In this document: positions 10,764 to 21,135 of the stretch, piece by piece
Position numbering within the stretch: the first letter of the stretch is position 1
How the letters are laid out: each line of letters opens with the position of its first letter
Source of the DNA: Sporopachydermia quercuum
Lineage: Eukaryota > Ascomycota > Sporopachydermiomycetes > Sporopachydermiales > Sporopachydermiaceae
Reading direction: 5' to 3'
Assembly (NCBI GenBank): GCA_001599295.1
Contig: BCGN01000005.1
Span: forward strand, 744,001 to 808,000
Length of the DNA stretch: 64,000 bases
The notes under the pieces: generated by a model
What the model was told of the DNA's origin: nothing
Database searches by the model: none
The model's input: the letters and a program-made list of their open reading frames with translations, nothing else
Program-made: the position numbers and the translations under genes

Positions 10764-12344
10764 TCAGAATCTAAACTCTGAAGTAGCGTCGAAGTCATCA
10801 TCTTTAATCTTAGGCAAGAACTCAGAATCTTCATTGAATTGATTTCCAACATTCAGNGAATTGTAGTTAATATCCTCAAGATTAAGCTGTGAGAACGAAG
10901 ATGGATTTAAATTTTGATTTGATTGATCAAAACTATAATTAGAGCCTACATTACTTATTGATGAGGCTTGTGGAACGTCTGGACTAAAGACTCCTCCTAA
11001 GTTACCTGTTCTGTCACTGAGGTTAGGACTTGCAAGAGCTTCTGCGCTTGTTTGGAATGGAACAAGCCTTCCTGGTGATTTAGTATCTGACAGTGTAGAA
11101 TCTGACCTTTGACTGAATTGTGCTGGAGAAAATAACTCCGATTCTTCTTCTTTAACTTGTATACCACCAAATAATGGTTTGTCAGACGCAGTTGATGTTG
11201 AATTTGAGTTTCTACCCAGTTCAGGGCTTCTTGACTGAAAATTGCCTTCAAAACCTCGTTCATCTTTCGCAAGTTCTTCTGGACCACTAGTTGAAATATT
11301 AGGAATGTTATTGTTATTGCTATTATTGTTATTGTTGCTCACATTACCAATAGTTGTACTTGCTGAATTCACTTGTAATAATGTTTGCTGTTGTTGTTGC
11401 TGTTGTTGTTGTTGCTGCCTCAACAGCCTTTGTTCTTTCTTCTGTTCAATGGAAGCATTGTCTGCCAAAGGACCGACTCCAATCTTTCCCAGTAATTCTT
11501 CAGCTGTTGTGTTATAAAAATTTTTCACAGGTAAATTTCTTTCCATTTTAACGTCTGTTAGTTTTTCATTCAATTCAATCTCTTTCCTGTTTTGTTCGTC
11601 AATTAGGTTTTGGAGGAATTTAATATACTCAACAGATTTTGTTAAAATGGTTCCTTTATTCGGCCTTCCATCTTTAGTTCCAGGGTTAACAGAATTGGGA
11701 TCTTTCTCCTTTTCTGCTGGATCAATAATCACTTGCCCAGACAGAATAGGGTCCGGTATTAGAGTTGCTAGTTCTTGAATCTTTTCATTCATGTTATCAC
11801 GGCGTCTCCTTTCCACAAGATTATGGCTTTCCCGTCTCTTCTTTAGCCTATCATCTTTAGAAGCGTTGTTCATTTGTTCTTTCAAACGCTGCTGATGTTG
11901 ATGAACTAATAAAGCAGGATCATCCAGATTATTAGAACTGTCTTTCCTGTTTGTGCTTTGACTTGAAGTAGTTGTATAGTTGGATTGATTACTAATTGGC
12001 TGTTGCAATATTTGCTGGTTTGGAACTAACGGTCCTCCGATTGTAGGTGAATCAGCTACTTGACCTTGTACTGGATACTGGGAGTGTACAGGTATATTTG
12101 TCAACTGTGAAGACCCTTGATTGAAATTCCCACCTCCGGCAACGAAATAAGGAGGAGAAACAGGTGGCATTGTTTTTGGTGAAGTACCAGAGTTTATCAA
12201 CTGGTTATCAATTGAGTTGACATTCATATTCATTCGATCTTGCTGGTTTGATGCATTGAACATATATTGCTGATATGGTGAAGTAGCAACTCTTGGTGAA
12301 GTACCTTGCCCAGGTGTATTTCTTATTGGTTGTGGAGAAGTCAT
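10764..12344 (-). CDS. RTG3: bHLH transcription factor, Rtg3-like
   Basis: This 526-residue protein has one basic helix-loop-helix domain at about residues 170-260. The basic region is SHNLVERRRRDNMNEKIQEL (H174), giving the H-E-R pattern of E-box binders. Helix 2 is NKGTILTKSVEYIKFLQNLI. The PNKGxIL...VEYxxxL helix 2 is characteristic of Rtg3, the mitochondria-to-nucleus retrograde activator that works with Rtg1. The loop is unusually long, about 30 residues between LIPDPILSGQ and PNKG. The N-terminal half is rich in Gln, Asn, Ser and Pro. A run of 11 Gln (near residues 310-320) and Asn runs follow the domain, and the C-terminus is acidic. The start is the ATG at 12344; the frame opens 9 nt earlier at a TTG. 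Family sure; Rtg3 orthology is inference. Confidence 0.75.
   Translation of the reverse strand: MTSPQPIRNTPGQGTSPRVATSPYQQYMFNASNQQDRMNMNVNSIDNQLINSGTSPKTMPPVSPPYFVAGGGNFNQGSSQLTNIPVHSQYPVQGQVADSPTIGGPLVPNQQILQQPISNQSNYTTTSSQSTNRKDSSNNLDDPALLVHQHQQRLKEQMNNASKDDRLKKRRESHNLVERRRRDNMNEKIQELATLIPDPILSGQVIIDPAEKEKDPNSVNPGTKDGRPNKGTILTKSVEYIKFLQNLIDEQNRKEIELNEKLTDVKMERNLPVKNFYNTTAEELLGKIGVGPLADNASIEQKKEQRLLRQQQQQQQQQQQTLLQVNSASTTIGNVSNNNNNSNNNNIPNISTSGPEELAKDERGFEGNFQSRSPELGRNSNSTSTASDKPLFGGIQVKEEESELFSPAQFSQRSDSTLSDTKSPGRLVPFQTSAEALASPNLSDRTGNLGGVFSPDVPQASSISNVGSNYSFDQSNQNLNPSSFSQLNLEDINYNXLNVGNQFNEDSEFLPKIKDDDFDATSEFRF
11386..11418 (-). repeat. CAA/CAG trinucleotide repeat encoding polyglutamine
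   Basis: A mixed CAA/CAG tract (read on the minus strand) encodes 11 consecutive Gln inside the RTG3-like gene. It is followed downstream by Asn-codon runs. Such tracts vary in length between strains. Confidence 0.8.
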
Positions 12345-12837
12345 TTTATACAATTGTGTACGGAACTAACCAACGATTGATTGAACAGTTCAAACGGGAA
12401 TATAATATCACAGATGCTTGTAAGTTGCAAACTTTTAGCAATAAACAAAATCTCTCTCTTTTCTAACTACNCTCTCGTTATAGTGGTATACAGTTCATAT
12501 ATCTTCACTCAAACAAACAATCTCGTTTTCCTCTTAGGACTTTCTCGTGCATCAAACTCTTTCAATAAAATTCAAATATGAACTTAGAGATATTATTAGT
12601 ATCCTCCGTAATTTCCTTATTCTTTAATCCACTTCAATTGAATCAAGTTTAATAGATCTAATTTACTCACAATACAGTCGCCAATGAGTGTTCCACCTTC
12701 TCATTAGTATATATGTTCGAATTATATATGAATGAGTATGAATTTATCTAACAATTGAATAGGGAAAATAAATCCAATTGCTTCTAATCTCAATATCAAT
12801 TTGTTTTCAAATCCTATTGTAATTTCAGTTATCTTTT

Positions 12838-12901
12838 NNNNNNNNNNNNNNNNNNNNNNNNNNNNNNNNNNNNNNNNNNNNNNNNNNNNNNNNNNNNNNN
12901 N
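12838..12901. other. Assembly gap (64 N)
   Basis: A run of 64 undetermined bases, the only multi-base gap in the window. Its real length is unknown. All other N are single bases. Confidence 0.99.
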
Positions 12902-12902
12902 T

Positions 12903-13041
12903 TTGATAACAGGAGAACACAGNAAAACCATGGGAGAGATGGATTAAACATGAAAAGCAGCAATATAATAAAGACTGAAACTCCATACAAGTAAGGTTGA
13001 TGCAAAAATGCACCTTCTGCAGTTTGTGCAGGGGCTGGCAT
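12903..13041 (-). CDS. Possible short membrane protein, truncated by gap
   Basis: From an ATG at 13041 the minus strand encodes about 46 residues before running into the N gap. It has a short polar start (MPAPAQTAEGAF), then a strongly hydrophobic stretch (YGVSVFIILLLFMFNP) that could be one membrane span. No homologue is recognised. AT-rich intergenic DNA can produce such hydrophobic frames by chance, and the 3' end is missing, so this is a weak call. Confidence 0.25.
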
Positions 13042-14067
13042 TACTATATTAGGAAATCATATACAAAATAGGAAATCACAGAACAAAAAATCAAATAAAG
13101 GTTATGATAATCGAGTACTACNAACTGAAAAGGTTTTATATTAAATAGAATAATACAGAGGAAATTGAATTGACTACAAGAAATAATTGGCTTCAAGAGA
13201 TGATTTATTGTGTTTTTGATGTATTTAGAGCGGGAGGAAATACTACTTGACTTGGGCTTTCTTTTGAGTAGATTATGAGAGATAAGAAAAGTCGAGGGAT
13301 TATACGAATTGCTAGTTACGATGTAATGTGCCTTAAAGTTGGTGCATATTACTTGTAGTTGCGAGATATTGCATATAGATGAAAAAGTTGAGTATGTTCG
13401 ATGAGTGTGTTTGCTTTGGTTTATACTCAACAGTTCAGAATGACTAGGATCATAAATGGTACGGTTTATGTTACAAATGTTGAATTTGATGGTGAGTAAG
13501 TTAGGCCCAGTTCAGGCCTGTCGGAGAACTATCTCCCTAGCCTAGTCAACTATGACTAAGGAATATAGCGTACTGGCAATTGGTTTCAGAAAGTTGTCGA
13601 ATATGTAGTTTTCACATGATTATAATGGCTCAATACGAAAACTTTAGAACTACACAGAGAGNACAAAGGAAGAGTCAATGGCATTTATCGTTCTTTCTTG
13701 GCGACTCACCGTAAATCCCGAAGAACAAAGACTGACAACGGCCAATAGGTTGAAGTAAGGCTGATAGGCTTTTGCTCTGGCATTACGATAAATTTAGAAG
13801 AGACCATCTTGAATAAAAGTTATATACAATTTGACGTTTATATTGATGCATTATTTTAAGGCCAATAATAGTTATACTATGTGTGAAGTGAAACATTCAA
13901 AAGAAGCACCATTTGCTCTCAATAAAACACACGATATATTATTCACTGGAAAAACAGAGCCAATATAGGTACCTTCAACTACAGTAAATATAATAGTGAA
14001 GCCATCGTAAACATATTTTGCAGAAGCGAAATATATACACTTGCGTATTTTTAGTTTAATGAAGATA

Positions 14068-16701
14068 TTATATACTCAAGTTTTCAACTCGTTGTATTAG
14101 TTCCGAGTCAATTTCTTCATATTTATGCAAATAGCCGGCAATTTTTCTAACANCAGCTTGTCTGACAATTTTGGATAAATCCTTGGGATTAGAGATTTTA
14201 CCTAAAGTTTCATTGACTTTATTTTGAATAACACTGATATATTGAGAAATAGATTTATTCTCATTGGCAAGGACATCAACTGCTTTCAGCCATTGGGTGA
14301 TGGAATCCACACTCTCAGTAGATTTTGATAAAACTTCATCATTAGCAAACACATATTGTTCTAAAGTCTCATCAGGTTTGAAGTACTTTGATAACGTTTT
14401 ACCCAAAATAATCTTGATCGCAGGAGGTAAATCTACTGGGCTTAATTTACCATCATGGTTTAATGCGTTCTTTAGTTCAACGAGGTAGGGAACAGTGTTA
14501 ACTCCTTGATCATTCAACTTGGTTATGGCTTGAAAAGCAATTACCAGCTTATTTAAATATAAATGAATATAGAAGCTTCTCGTCATTAGTATATTTGACT
14601 TATCAGCTTGAGATCCATTTGCACTGATCAATTTCTTCAACAAATCTTCTGACAACTCAAGCACCTTACTATCACTGGCTTCAACATAGGTGCTGGTGTA
14701 TAACCTTCCCAAAGGATCTTCATCATTAGCCTTCATTTTAACAACTTCAATCAAAGATTCTACTCTTTTATCTTTCTTATGTTTATCTTTCTTTGCTTTC
14801 AGCTTCCTTTTACTATCAGCATCAGAATCCGCATCACCATTTGCAGAAGATTCAGCAGAAATCTCTCCAACCAATCTAGTTAAAATCCTGTCTCTGAATA
14901 ATTCAAGATAATTATCAATTATTCCTTTTGCTGCTCTTAAGTACACCGGTGAGCGGTATAAAACATCTTCCCAGTAAATCATTTCTATATAAGCACGGGG
15001 TGTACCTCTTCTTAAAGCATAAGTGTGGAAATCAATTTGGTCACTATTGAATTCAGAAAATATCTCAAGAATAGAATTGAATCTTTTCATTGAAATACCT
15101 AAGTAATCGTAACCCCTGCCATTCTTTATTTCTTCTAAACCAAGCCGTTGGTATGCCTCCGCTTGTTCAGTTAAGAACCATAATGCTTGCATTAAATGTA
15201 AATCAGCAACCCCTTTACCAACACTATCATTTTTAGTGAATAAAGAAATGATTTCCGTTGCTCTATCAATTTGGTTACTGCGTAAGTANTACTTCGCTGA
15301 TTTAGTATTAATGAATCTATCTTGTAAGTCCAGTTCTCTACCGCTATTCATGAGTTTAGCTGCTTCTTCAAGCCTTCCTTTATGCTTGAGAATTCTTGCT
15401 TTGATTAAGTAGACCTCAACCAATGTTGGTGTATGGCTGATACAGATTTCAACTTCCTTTGCAGCTAAGTCTAACTCTTCAATGTAACAATAAAATTGAG
15501 CAAGGAAATAATGGGTCCATACATAAACCGTTGGGTTATTTCCAGTTTCTTTATCAGCATCTAATTCTTTTTCTTTCTCAGCAGCAAAATCCAATACAAC
15601 CTGCAAAATAACATTTCTTTTGGCAACATCTCTCATTAAACATTTGATATTAGTGAATGTACAAGGCACTTCTCGTTTCAATTGACCTATCACATATTTT
15701 TCCGCCTGTGCTTTATAAACTGGGGAGGAAGCATCTAAAAACACTAATGGTAGAAAGATAGGGGGATCAGATCTAGGATACAAAGAGTGAAACTTTTCGA
15801 AGATCTTTAATCTGATACCTTCTATCTTTTCAGGTGTGAAGATTTCGGCCCTGTGTTTATTCGCTTTCATTAAATTTAGAATGATAAGCTTTTCAGCAAT
15901 GGAATAGTAGTTTTGATTGTCAGGATTACGTCTGATAAGGCCTCTGAAGGTGAGCTCTGCTTCCTTAAATTGCCCAAGCTCAAGCTGGTAGCGACCTCTG
16001 TACTCCTCGACGCTCAACTTGTCAAAGATGTCTTTACCAGCATCATCTAAATTCTTCAAAGCACCTTCATAATCTTTTTGTTGAGCCATAATAACATTCT
16101 TAAATAACAAGCATTCACTATGTTCAAATTTTTCTGGATCAGGAAAAGGATCTTTCACAGCACTTTCAAATCGCTGTAAAGTCAATTCAGCTGGTCCATA
16201 ATCCTTTCTGAGATAATTAGCTACAGCAAGACCAGTCCAACTTTGTCTATAGCCAGCTTGGTTTTTCAAAAGCTCAGCTCTTAGAGCAACCATTTCAGTG
16301 AACTTTCTAATTTGAGCATTCATAACTGCACAATCTCGGAGAATATTGAGATTATTAGGTTCTAGCTCATGAGCTTTTCCGTAATACTTTGCCGCGTTTT
16401 CAAAATCATTCAAGGATCTATAATAGATACCTGTTATGTGATTTACAAAAGGACTTGTAGGGTCTTTTTCAAGACCAGATGCAATGTAGCCGCCAGCTTC
16501 TTCTTTACGATCTAGAAAGAATAATAACAAACCTTTAAGAGAACATCCTTCACCATGATTAGGATGCTTCTTGAGAATAGAGTCGAGTTGTTTCAAAGAC
16601 TTCTTATACAATTTGCTTTCATAAAGCTTGAGACAAGCACGGAAACTAGAAGCATCTTTTGCTGGTAATGCTCTATTTTTATTGACATCTTGATTAGCCA
16701 T
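14068..16701 (-). CDS. NAT1: NatA N-terminal acetyltransferase auxiliary subunit Nat1 (Naa15)
   Basis: Nat1 is the large TPR scaffold that anchors the catalytic subunit Ard1 to the ribosome for co-translational N-terminal acetylation. The frame is 877 aa from an ATG at 16699-16701 (S. cerevisiae 854). The N-terminal part shows successive TPR helices (FRACLKLYESKLYKKSLKQLD; HPNHGEGCSLKGLLLFFLDR; ENAAKYYGKAHELEPNNLNIL), followed by family-typical YRQSWTGLAVANYLRKDY. A Lys-rich patch (KRKLKAKKDKHKKDKRVE, near residue 630) matches the basic region usual in Naa15. Two single N (15289, 14153) give unknown residues without breaking the frame. It diverges from SEC13. Confidence 0.95.
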   Translation of the reverse strand: MANQDVNKNRALPAKDASSFRACLKLYESKLYKKSLKQLDSILKKHPNHGEGCSLKGLLLFFLDRKEEAGGYIASGLEKDPTSPFVNHITGIYYRSLNDFENAAKYYGKAHELEPNNLNILRDCAVMNAQIRKFTEMVALRAELLKNQAGYRQSWTGLAVANYLRKDYGPAELTLQRFESAVKDPFPDPEKFEHSECLLFKNVIMAQQKDYEGALKNLDDAGKDIFDKLSVEEYRGRYQLELGQFKEAELTFRGLIRRNPDNQNYYSIAEKLIILNLMKANKHRAEIFTPEKIEGIRLKIFEKFHSLYPRSDPPIFLPLVFLDASSPVYKAQAEKYVIGQLKREVPCTFTNIKCLMRDVAKRNVILQVVLDFAAEKEKELDADKETGNNPTVYVWTHYFLAQFYCYIEELDLAAKEVEICISHTPTLVEVYLIKARILKHKGRLEEAAKLMNSGRELDLQDRFINTKSAKXYLRSNQIDRATEIISLFTKNDSVGKGVADLHLMQALWFLTEQAEAYQRLGLEEIKNGRGYDYLGISMKRFNSILEIFSEFNSDQIDFHTYALRRGTPRAYIEMIYWEDVLYRSPVYLRAAKGIIDNYLELFRDRILTRLVGEISAESSANGDADSDADSKRKLKAKKDKHKKDKRVESLIEVVKMKANDEDPLGRLYTSTYVEASDSKVLELSEDLLKKLISANGSQADKSNILMTRSFYIHLYLNKLVIAFQAITKLNDQGVNTVPYLVELKNALNHDGKLSPVDLPPAIKIILGKTLSKYFKPDETLEQYVFANDEVLSKSTESVDSITQWLKAVDVLANENKSISQYISVIQNKVNETLGKISNPKDLSKIVRQAXVRKIAGYLHKYEEIDSELIQRVENLSI

Positions 16702-17454
16702 TTTCGGTTTTTATGATTATTGAATTTTCAAAGAGGAATCACTTGATCAAGTATCCCTTCACCCATTGACAGATAAACGGCTCAAAACGTGAACAATTGA
16801 CTGAAGCTTTTTAATCAATAGCAAAAGGTATCTATCTCTATACCGCTTCAAAGCAAAAACCTCTAAAGTCTACCCCTGCAGTCACCAGTAATTTCAATAC
16901 TCACAACCATGTCAAGATAGCTTGAACGCAACAAACATGTAGAAGTAGCTCTGCATTAATTCGATGAATGTGATTTTTCATCTTCTTCAAACCGCTTCGA
17001 CGAAGTTACACTAACTCATAACTGATTATATAATCCATGACACTATTTGTATCTATTCTTTTAGGGGGCAGTTCTTGATTCTATAGGCAGAATAAAATGG
17101 TGATTGGGTGTTTTCTGAAAAATTATGAGCTTGCGATGTACCCCCGTACAATTGACACCTGATTTGTATTGTGTGTAATGGATGAATTCATAGCTGGCAT
17201 TCACCAGATGCGTAGGAAGATACTATATATAACGCTACAATTATTATTTGGTTGAGTGAAATATCATCAGAAGAAGAGGAGGCTCTAGTTTTGTTCTTGT
17301 TCCCAGAAAGATTACCAGTTATTTGGTAACAGTTGTAAAAGCTAGACGGATTGATTGGAAATTGGTGTTGTTTGATAATTGGATTGGTAAATCAGACAGC
17401 TGAGGGAAAGATAGTACAACATTAGAGCTAATTATATCAACATATTAAGTCAAA
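16702..17454. promoter_or_regulatory. Divergent promoter region NAT1 / SEC13
   Basis: This 753 bp interval separates divergent starts. It contains the inverted repeat TGTAC-CCCC-GTACA at 17137-17150, part of which resembles a Rap1-type site. No other gene is seen. Confidence 0.45.
17137..17150. promoter_or_regulatory. Inverted repeat TGTAC-N4-GTACA, Rap1-site-like
   Basis: The perfect 5-bp inverted repeat is spaced by CCCC. The right part (ACCCCCGTACA) differs by one base from the Rap1-type core ACACCCGTACA found upstream of MRPL11. It lies about 305 bp upstream of the SEC13 ATG. A binding role is inference. Confidence 0.3.
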
Positions 17455-18723
17455 ATGGTAAGTAAATTATTGGCTAGAAAAATGAGCTAAAAGTCGAAAT
17501 TAATAGTGATATAAAACTCTTGATTTGTTGTCAGGACATTCTACATCAAGATTGAAATATTGAAAGGTGTATATTATGATAAGGCTTTCAGTAAGGCGCG
17601 GTAGTATTGGAGTATGACTGATGATAGCAATTCGTACTAACTCATGATAATATAGGTGACAATTGGCAATGCTCATGATGATCTAATTGTAAGTTGTTGA
17701 GTTAACGTCTACAGCTTTGGTGATTAACAACTGAAGCATATATGTAACTAACATTAATTATTAGCATGATGCCGTTTTGGATTATTATGGGAAACGGTTA
17801 GCTACATGTTCATCCGATAAGACTATCAAAATCTTTGAAGTCAATGGTGAAGAACACAAGCTAGTTGAAACATTAAGAGGGTATGACAAATAATGTTTTC
17901 AATGAATTCGAATGAACAAAATACGATAACAGCAATTGAAGCATCAAAATTCTAACAAAACTCATTTAATAGTCATGAAGGACCTGTTTGGCAAGTTAGT
18001 TGGGCTCACCCTAAATTTGGTGTTATTCTGGCGTCTTGCTCGTACGACGGTAGAGTTATAATCTGGAGAGAAGAAAACGGGAGATGGAGTAACATAGCTG
18101 AACACGCCGTTCACCAAGGTTCTGTGAATTCCGTTAGTTGGGCTCCTCATGAATATGGTGCATTATTACTCTGTGCATCATCGGATGGCAAAGTATCAGT
18201 TGTCGAATTCAAAGATGATGGCACGATATCATCTGTAGTTATCAATGCTCACGCTGTTGGTTGTAATTCTGCAAGCTGGGCACCTCCATCCATTTCTTCA
18301 CTTGATTCTTCAAGTTCACCGGCAAATGTTGCTAAGAAGTTCGTTACAGGCGGTTGTGACAATTTAGTTAAAATCTGGACGTTTGACGTTGCTAGTAATG
18401 AATATGGCGCCGATGTCGTTTTGTCAGGTCATACTGATTGGGTGCGCGATGTAGCATGGTCTCCTTCAGTTTTGTCGAAATCATTAATTGCTTCTGCTTC
18501 TCAAGACAAAACGGTTATAATTTGGTCCAATGATGGTAGCAGTAAAGAATGGAAACGAACTTATTTGTTGCCTGATGGTGAAAAATTCCCTGATGTTGTG
18601 TGGAGAGTCAGCTGGTCTGTGTCTGGCAATATTCTTGCTGTTTCAGGCGGCGACAATAAAGTTACTTTATGGAAGGAAAACCTAAAGAATCAATGGGAAT
18701 CAGCTGGTATTGTTGACCAGTAA
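17455..18723 (+). CDS. SEC13: COPII coat / nuclear pore protein Sec13 (four exons)
   Basis: Sec13 is a six-bladed WD40 protein of the outer COPII coat, the nuclear pore Y-complex and SEACAT. The exons are 17455-17457 (the ATG alone), 17656-17688, 17765-17880 and 17973-18723; joined they give 300 aa (S. cerevisiae 297). Intron 5' ends are GTAAGT, GTAAGT and GTATGA; TACTAAC or (A/T)CTAAC branch sites precede each AG. The joined start reads [20 protein letters not shown], matching known Sec13. [32 protein letters not shown] and [14 protein letters not shown] are family landmarks. The CTG at 18028 encodes a conserved Leu ([10 protein letters not shown]), which supports standard CUG decoding. It diverges from NAT1 and converges on PNP1. 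Confidence 0.96.
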
Positions 18724-18992
18724 AAGTAAAGCTGTTTGATATGGAGAAGTTAATTGGAATAGCAGATTACGAAACTAACATCGAAATTAAGATAATATAT
18801 ATATGTATGCTTACAAGATTAGATATCTTTTGAATTGTTGGTAGACTTTGGATATATTCTGTTAAATTGATGGCTGATTGGTATGTTTATATTCTATAAA
18901 GGTCGTCAGTTTCTCTATTTCAATGATTGATACCAGTTCCTTTCATTAGATCGATGATGGGCAAATGGATTCAAATTTCCAGATAGTTCAAC

Positions 18993-19958
18993 CTAAAGAT
19001 TATCAACCACAGCTATAACAACCAATTGTAGAATATCAGAGGCAGAGTTTGCAGCTTCTAGAACCTCTTGGTGACTAGGCATACCTTCATCCAATGGAAC
19101 AATCTTTTCATTATTAGCTTCCTTTGCTTCATGCTCAGCTACAGTTAATGGCTTATTGAACAAAGCCTTATTAGTAATCAAACTCAATGCCAGACAATCA
19201 ATGCCACAATGTCGAGCAACAATTATTTCCGCCACAGTACTCATTCCAACAGCATCAGCTCCAATTGAACTGAGGAACCTACATTCTGCCCGGGTTTCAT
19301 AATTAGGACCTGATACGTAAACGTATGTACCTTCATGCAACTTTCGATCCGGTTTCGCGTCCTGATCACGTAGCTCTCTAAACTTATGTGTGAACATTCT
19401 CCGGAGTTCAAATGAGTAAGCATCTGAGACTGATAGGAATCTTGGCCCAAACATGAATTCATTGAGACCTCTGAGCACATTATTACCAGCTAGACCAGCG
19501 AAATTGATATGATCGTTGATTAACATAATATCACCCACATTGAAATCTGTGTTCAGACTACCAGCAGCATTAGTAGCAAGTAATTTAGTAACCCCTAGCA
19601 ATTTAGCAGTTCTAATAGGTAAAACTGTTTCAGAAAAGTCATATCCTTCATAATAATGTAATCTTCCCACCATGCAGACTACTGGTACTTTGCTATTTCT
19701 CATAGTTCCAATTACTAACTTTGCTGCATGTCCAACGACCGTAGATTCCTTGAAATGAGGTATATTCTTGTACAAAANCTCGACCTTTGAGGTTGTATCA
19801 TTCATCGTCTCGGCAAGTCCACCAAGACCTGATCCACATATGATTAGTACTTTGGGTTTCAAAATGGGATCATCTTCGAACTCCACTTGGTTTTTGATAG
19901 TAAGAGCAATGAAGTCAGCAGCCTCTGATGCCTTCTCGTACTCAGTTTGATCAACCAT
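18993..19958 (-). CDS. PNP1: Purine nucleoside phosphorylase Pnp1
   Basis: This is a trimeric-type PNP that phosphorolyses inosine and guanosine to base plus ribose-1-phosphate. It is 321 aa from an ATG at 19956-19958 (S. cerevisiae 311). The phosphate-binding GSGLGG motif starts at residue 42, and GRLHYYEGYD and KLLATNAAGSLN are typical, the latter forming part of the purine site. GPNYETRAE and AVGMSTVAEIIVARH contain the ribose/base-contacting residues. ALSLITNKA follows. All key motifs are present. One N at 19778 leaves one residue unknown. It converges on SEC13 and diverges from RNR1 across a 1.2 kb interval. Confidence 0.95.
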   Translation of the reverse strand: MVDQTEYEKASEAADFIALTIKNQVEFEDDPILKPKVLIICGSGLGGLAETMNDTTSKVEXLYKNIPHFKESTVVGHAAKLVIGTMRNSKVPVVCMVGRLHYYEGYDFSETVLPIRTAKLLGVTKLLATNAAGSLNTDFNVGDIMLINDHINFAGLAGNNVLRGLNEFMFGPRFLSVSDAYSFELRRMFTHKFRELRDQDAKPDRKLHEGTYVYVSGPNYETRAECRFLSSIGADAVGMSTVAEIIVARHCGIDCLALSLITNKALFNKPLTVAEHEAKEANNEKIVPLDEGMPSHQEVLEAANSASDILQLVVIAVVDNL

Positions 19959-20775
19959 TTTTTTCGTAAATTGCAGTAACTAGGATAGCTATCTAGTAAA
20001 TCAATAACTATCGCTTAATCAAACCAGATCGACAAGAATTTTTTTTTTTGACTCCATCAGTGTGAGAAACCTTTGCTATGTGTCTCTGTGCAGGGAGTTC
20101 GATCTACTGCACTGTGGTTTGAGTACAATATCCAACCTATCATTCAACCCTAATATCAAAGTGAAAAAACAATCAAACAACTTCCGGCACCTTTACTTTT
20201 ATTTTAGTATTATCTTCTATGGTCTCAATAACTTCAAAGTAGAGATAAAGTATCTACGGTGCTTATCTACCGAGATACAATCTCTGAACAATAACATGTA
20301 GTGCTTCGGTAAGCTCCGTGGGGGTGAAATAACAATATGTATTGGTGAATCAAAGGTTGCTCATATGACTACCTTCCTTCTTGAAAAATCAAAACCCTCC
20401 AATAATACAATCCAAATTAATATAGAAGAACCTATTACCTAAAATTTTTATGTTATCGGTTTANCGTAATACATTTATCTCGATATTTACATGATGTTGC
20501 CGGATAATGAGGCTGCCGAGAACGTTCTCAAAAAGGTCGAGCAATTAAGTTTCCGCTTGCAGCAAACATGCATTAAACTTCCGGAAACTATTACATGAAC
20601 CAGCAACCAATTACGGAAAATATACGCTCCCTAATTTATCATTGATCCGTACAATGCAAGTGATATACGTACATTGATTGGTAAGCTGTTGTTATGACAA
20701 CTGATATTTGGTGTATCATTTAAGGTTAGACCACATGACATTCACGTGATTAGATTGATTTTGTTGACCAAAAAG

Positions 20776-20783
20776 TTCGCGTC
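20776..20783 (-). promoter_or_regulatory. MCB-like element (ACGCG core) upstream of RNR1
   Basis: TTCGCGTC reads GACGCGAA on the minus strand and contains the ACGCG core bound by MBF-type G1/S regulators. It lies about 355 bp upstream of the RNR1 ATG. RNR1 is a classic G1/S-regulated gene in yeasts, so the match is plausible; function is inferred. Confidence 0.5.
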
Positions 20784-20812
20784 AAGCAATTTAGGTCAAG
20801 AAAAAACAAATA

Positions 20813-20820
20813 TTTCGCGC
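20813..20820 (-). promoter_or_regulatory. SCB-like element (CGCGAAA) upstream of RNR1
   Basis: TTTCGCGC reads GCGCGAAA on the minus strand, close to the CRCGAAA consensus of Swi4-type regulators. It lies about 30 bp from the MCB-like element, so the two may act together. This is inference from motif and context. Confidence 0.45.
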
Positions 20821-21135
20821 AATCAAAACATTGAACTGACATACCGTATAACCATAATACTTATATTGTTTTCATTTTCTTCTCCCCCTTCTCCTTTTCT
20901 TTTTCTTACTTAAGATCCTAAAAGTACCATTTTGTTTTCCTTTTCTCGCCGTTCTTCCTTTTCTCCTGGTAGCTATTAGGATATCTTCTGTCTCATAATT
21001 CACTACTGGAGTTTCTTGCAAGTATTCCAAACCGATAGAGAATAATCTGTCGCGATCAAAATCAATCGAAGGCCCTGAAAGTACTTATCGTTTGATCACT
21101 GAAGAATATTCTCCTCTAATAATTATTTTTTCGTA

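Larger units (their letters stand above)
12345..14067. other. Gene-poor interval with assembly gap
   Basis: About 1.7 kb separate the start of the RTG3-like gene from the stop of NAT1. The interval holds a 64-N gap, a possible short membrane ORF cut by that gap, and otherwise no ORF with an ATG start that I trust. The 128-codon minus-strand frame at 13044-13430 has no Met codon apart from its TTG start. I found no match to a yeast snRNA motif. Confidence 0.5.
19959..21135. promoter_or_regulatory. Divergent promoter region PNP1 / RNR1
   Basis: This 1177 bp interval holds both promoters. Within 420 bp of the RNR1 ATG it contains a CACGTG (20743-20748) and two CGCG elements resembling MBF/SBF sites (listed separately), then a pyrimidine-rich tract at about 20870-20970. 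The 80-codon frame at 20062-20301 has no good ATG start and looks like noise. Confidence 0.55.

Noticed and set aside
13044-13430. 128-codon minus-strand frame near the assembly gap
   Set aside because: It starts at a TTG, contains no Met codon, has low-complexity Ser/Ile/Asn composition and an N, and matches no family.
20062-20301. 80-codon plus-strand frame upstream of RNR1
   Set aside because: It starts at a GTG with no useful ATG and shows no recognisable protein features; it lies in the PNP1/RNR1 promoter region.
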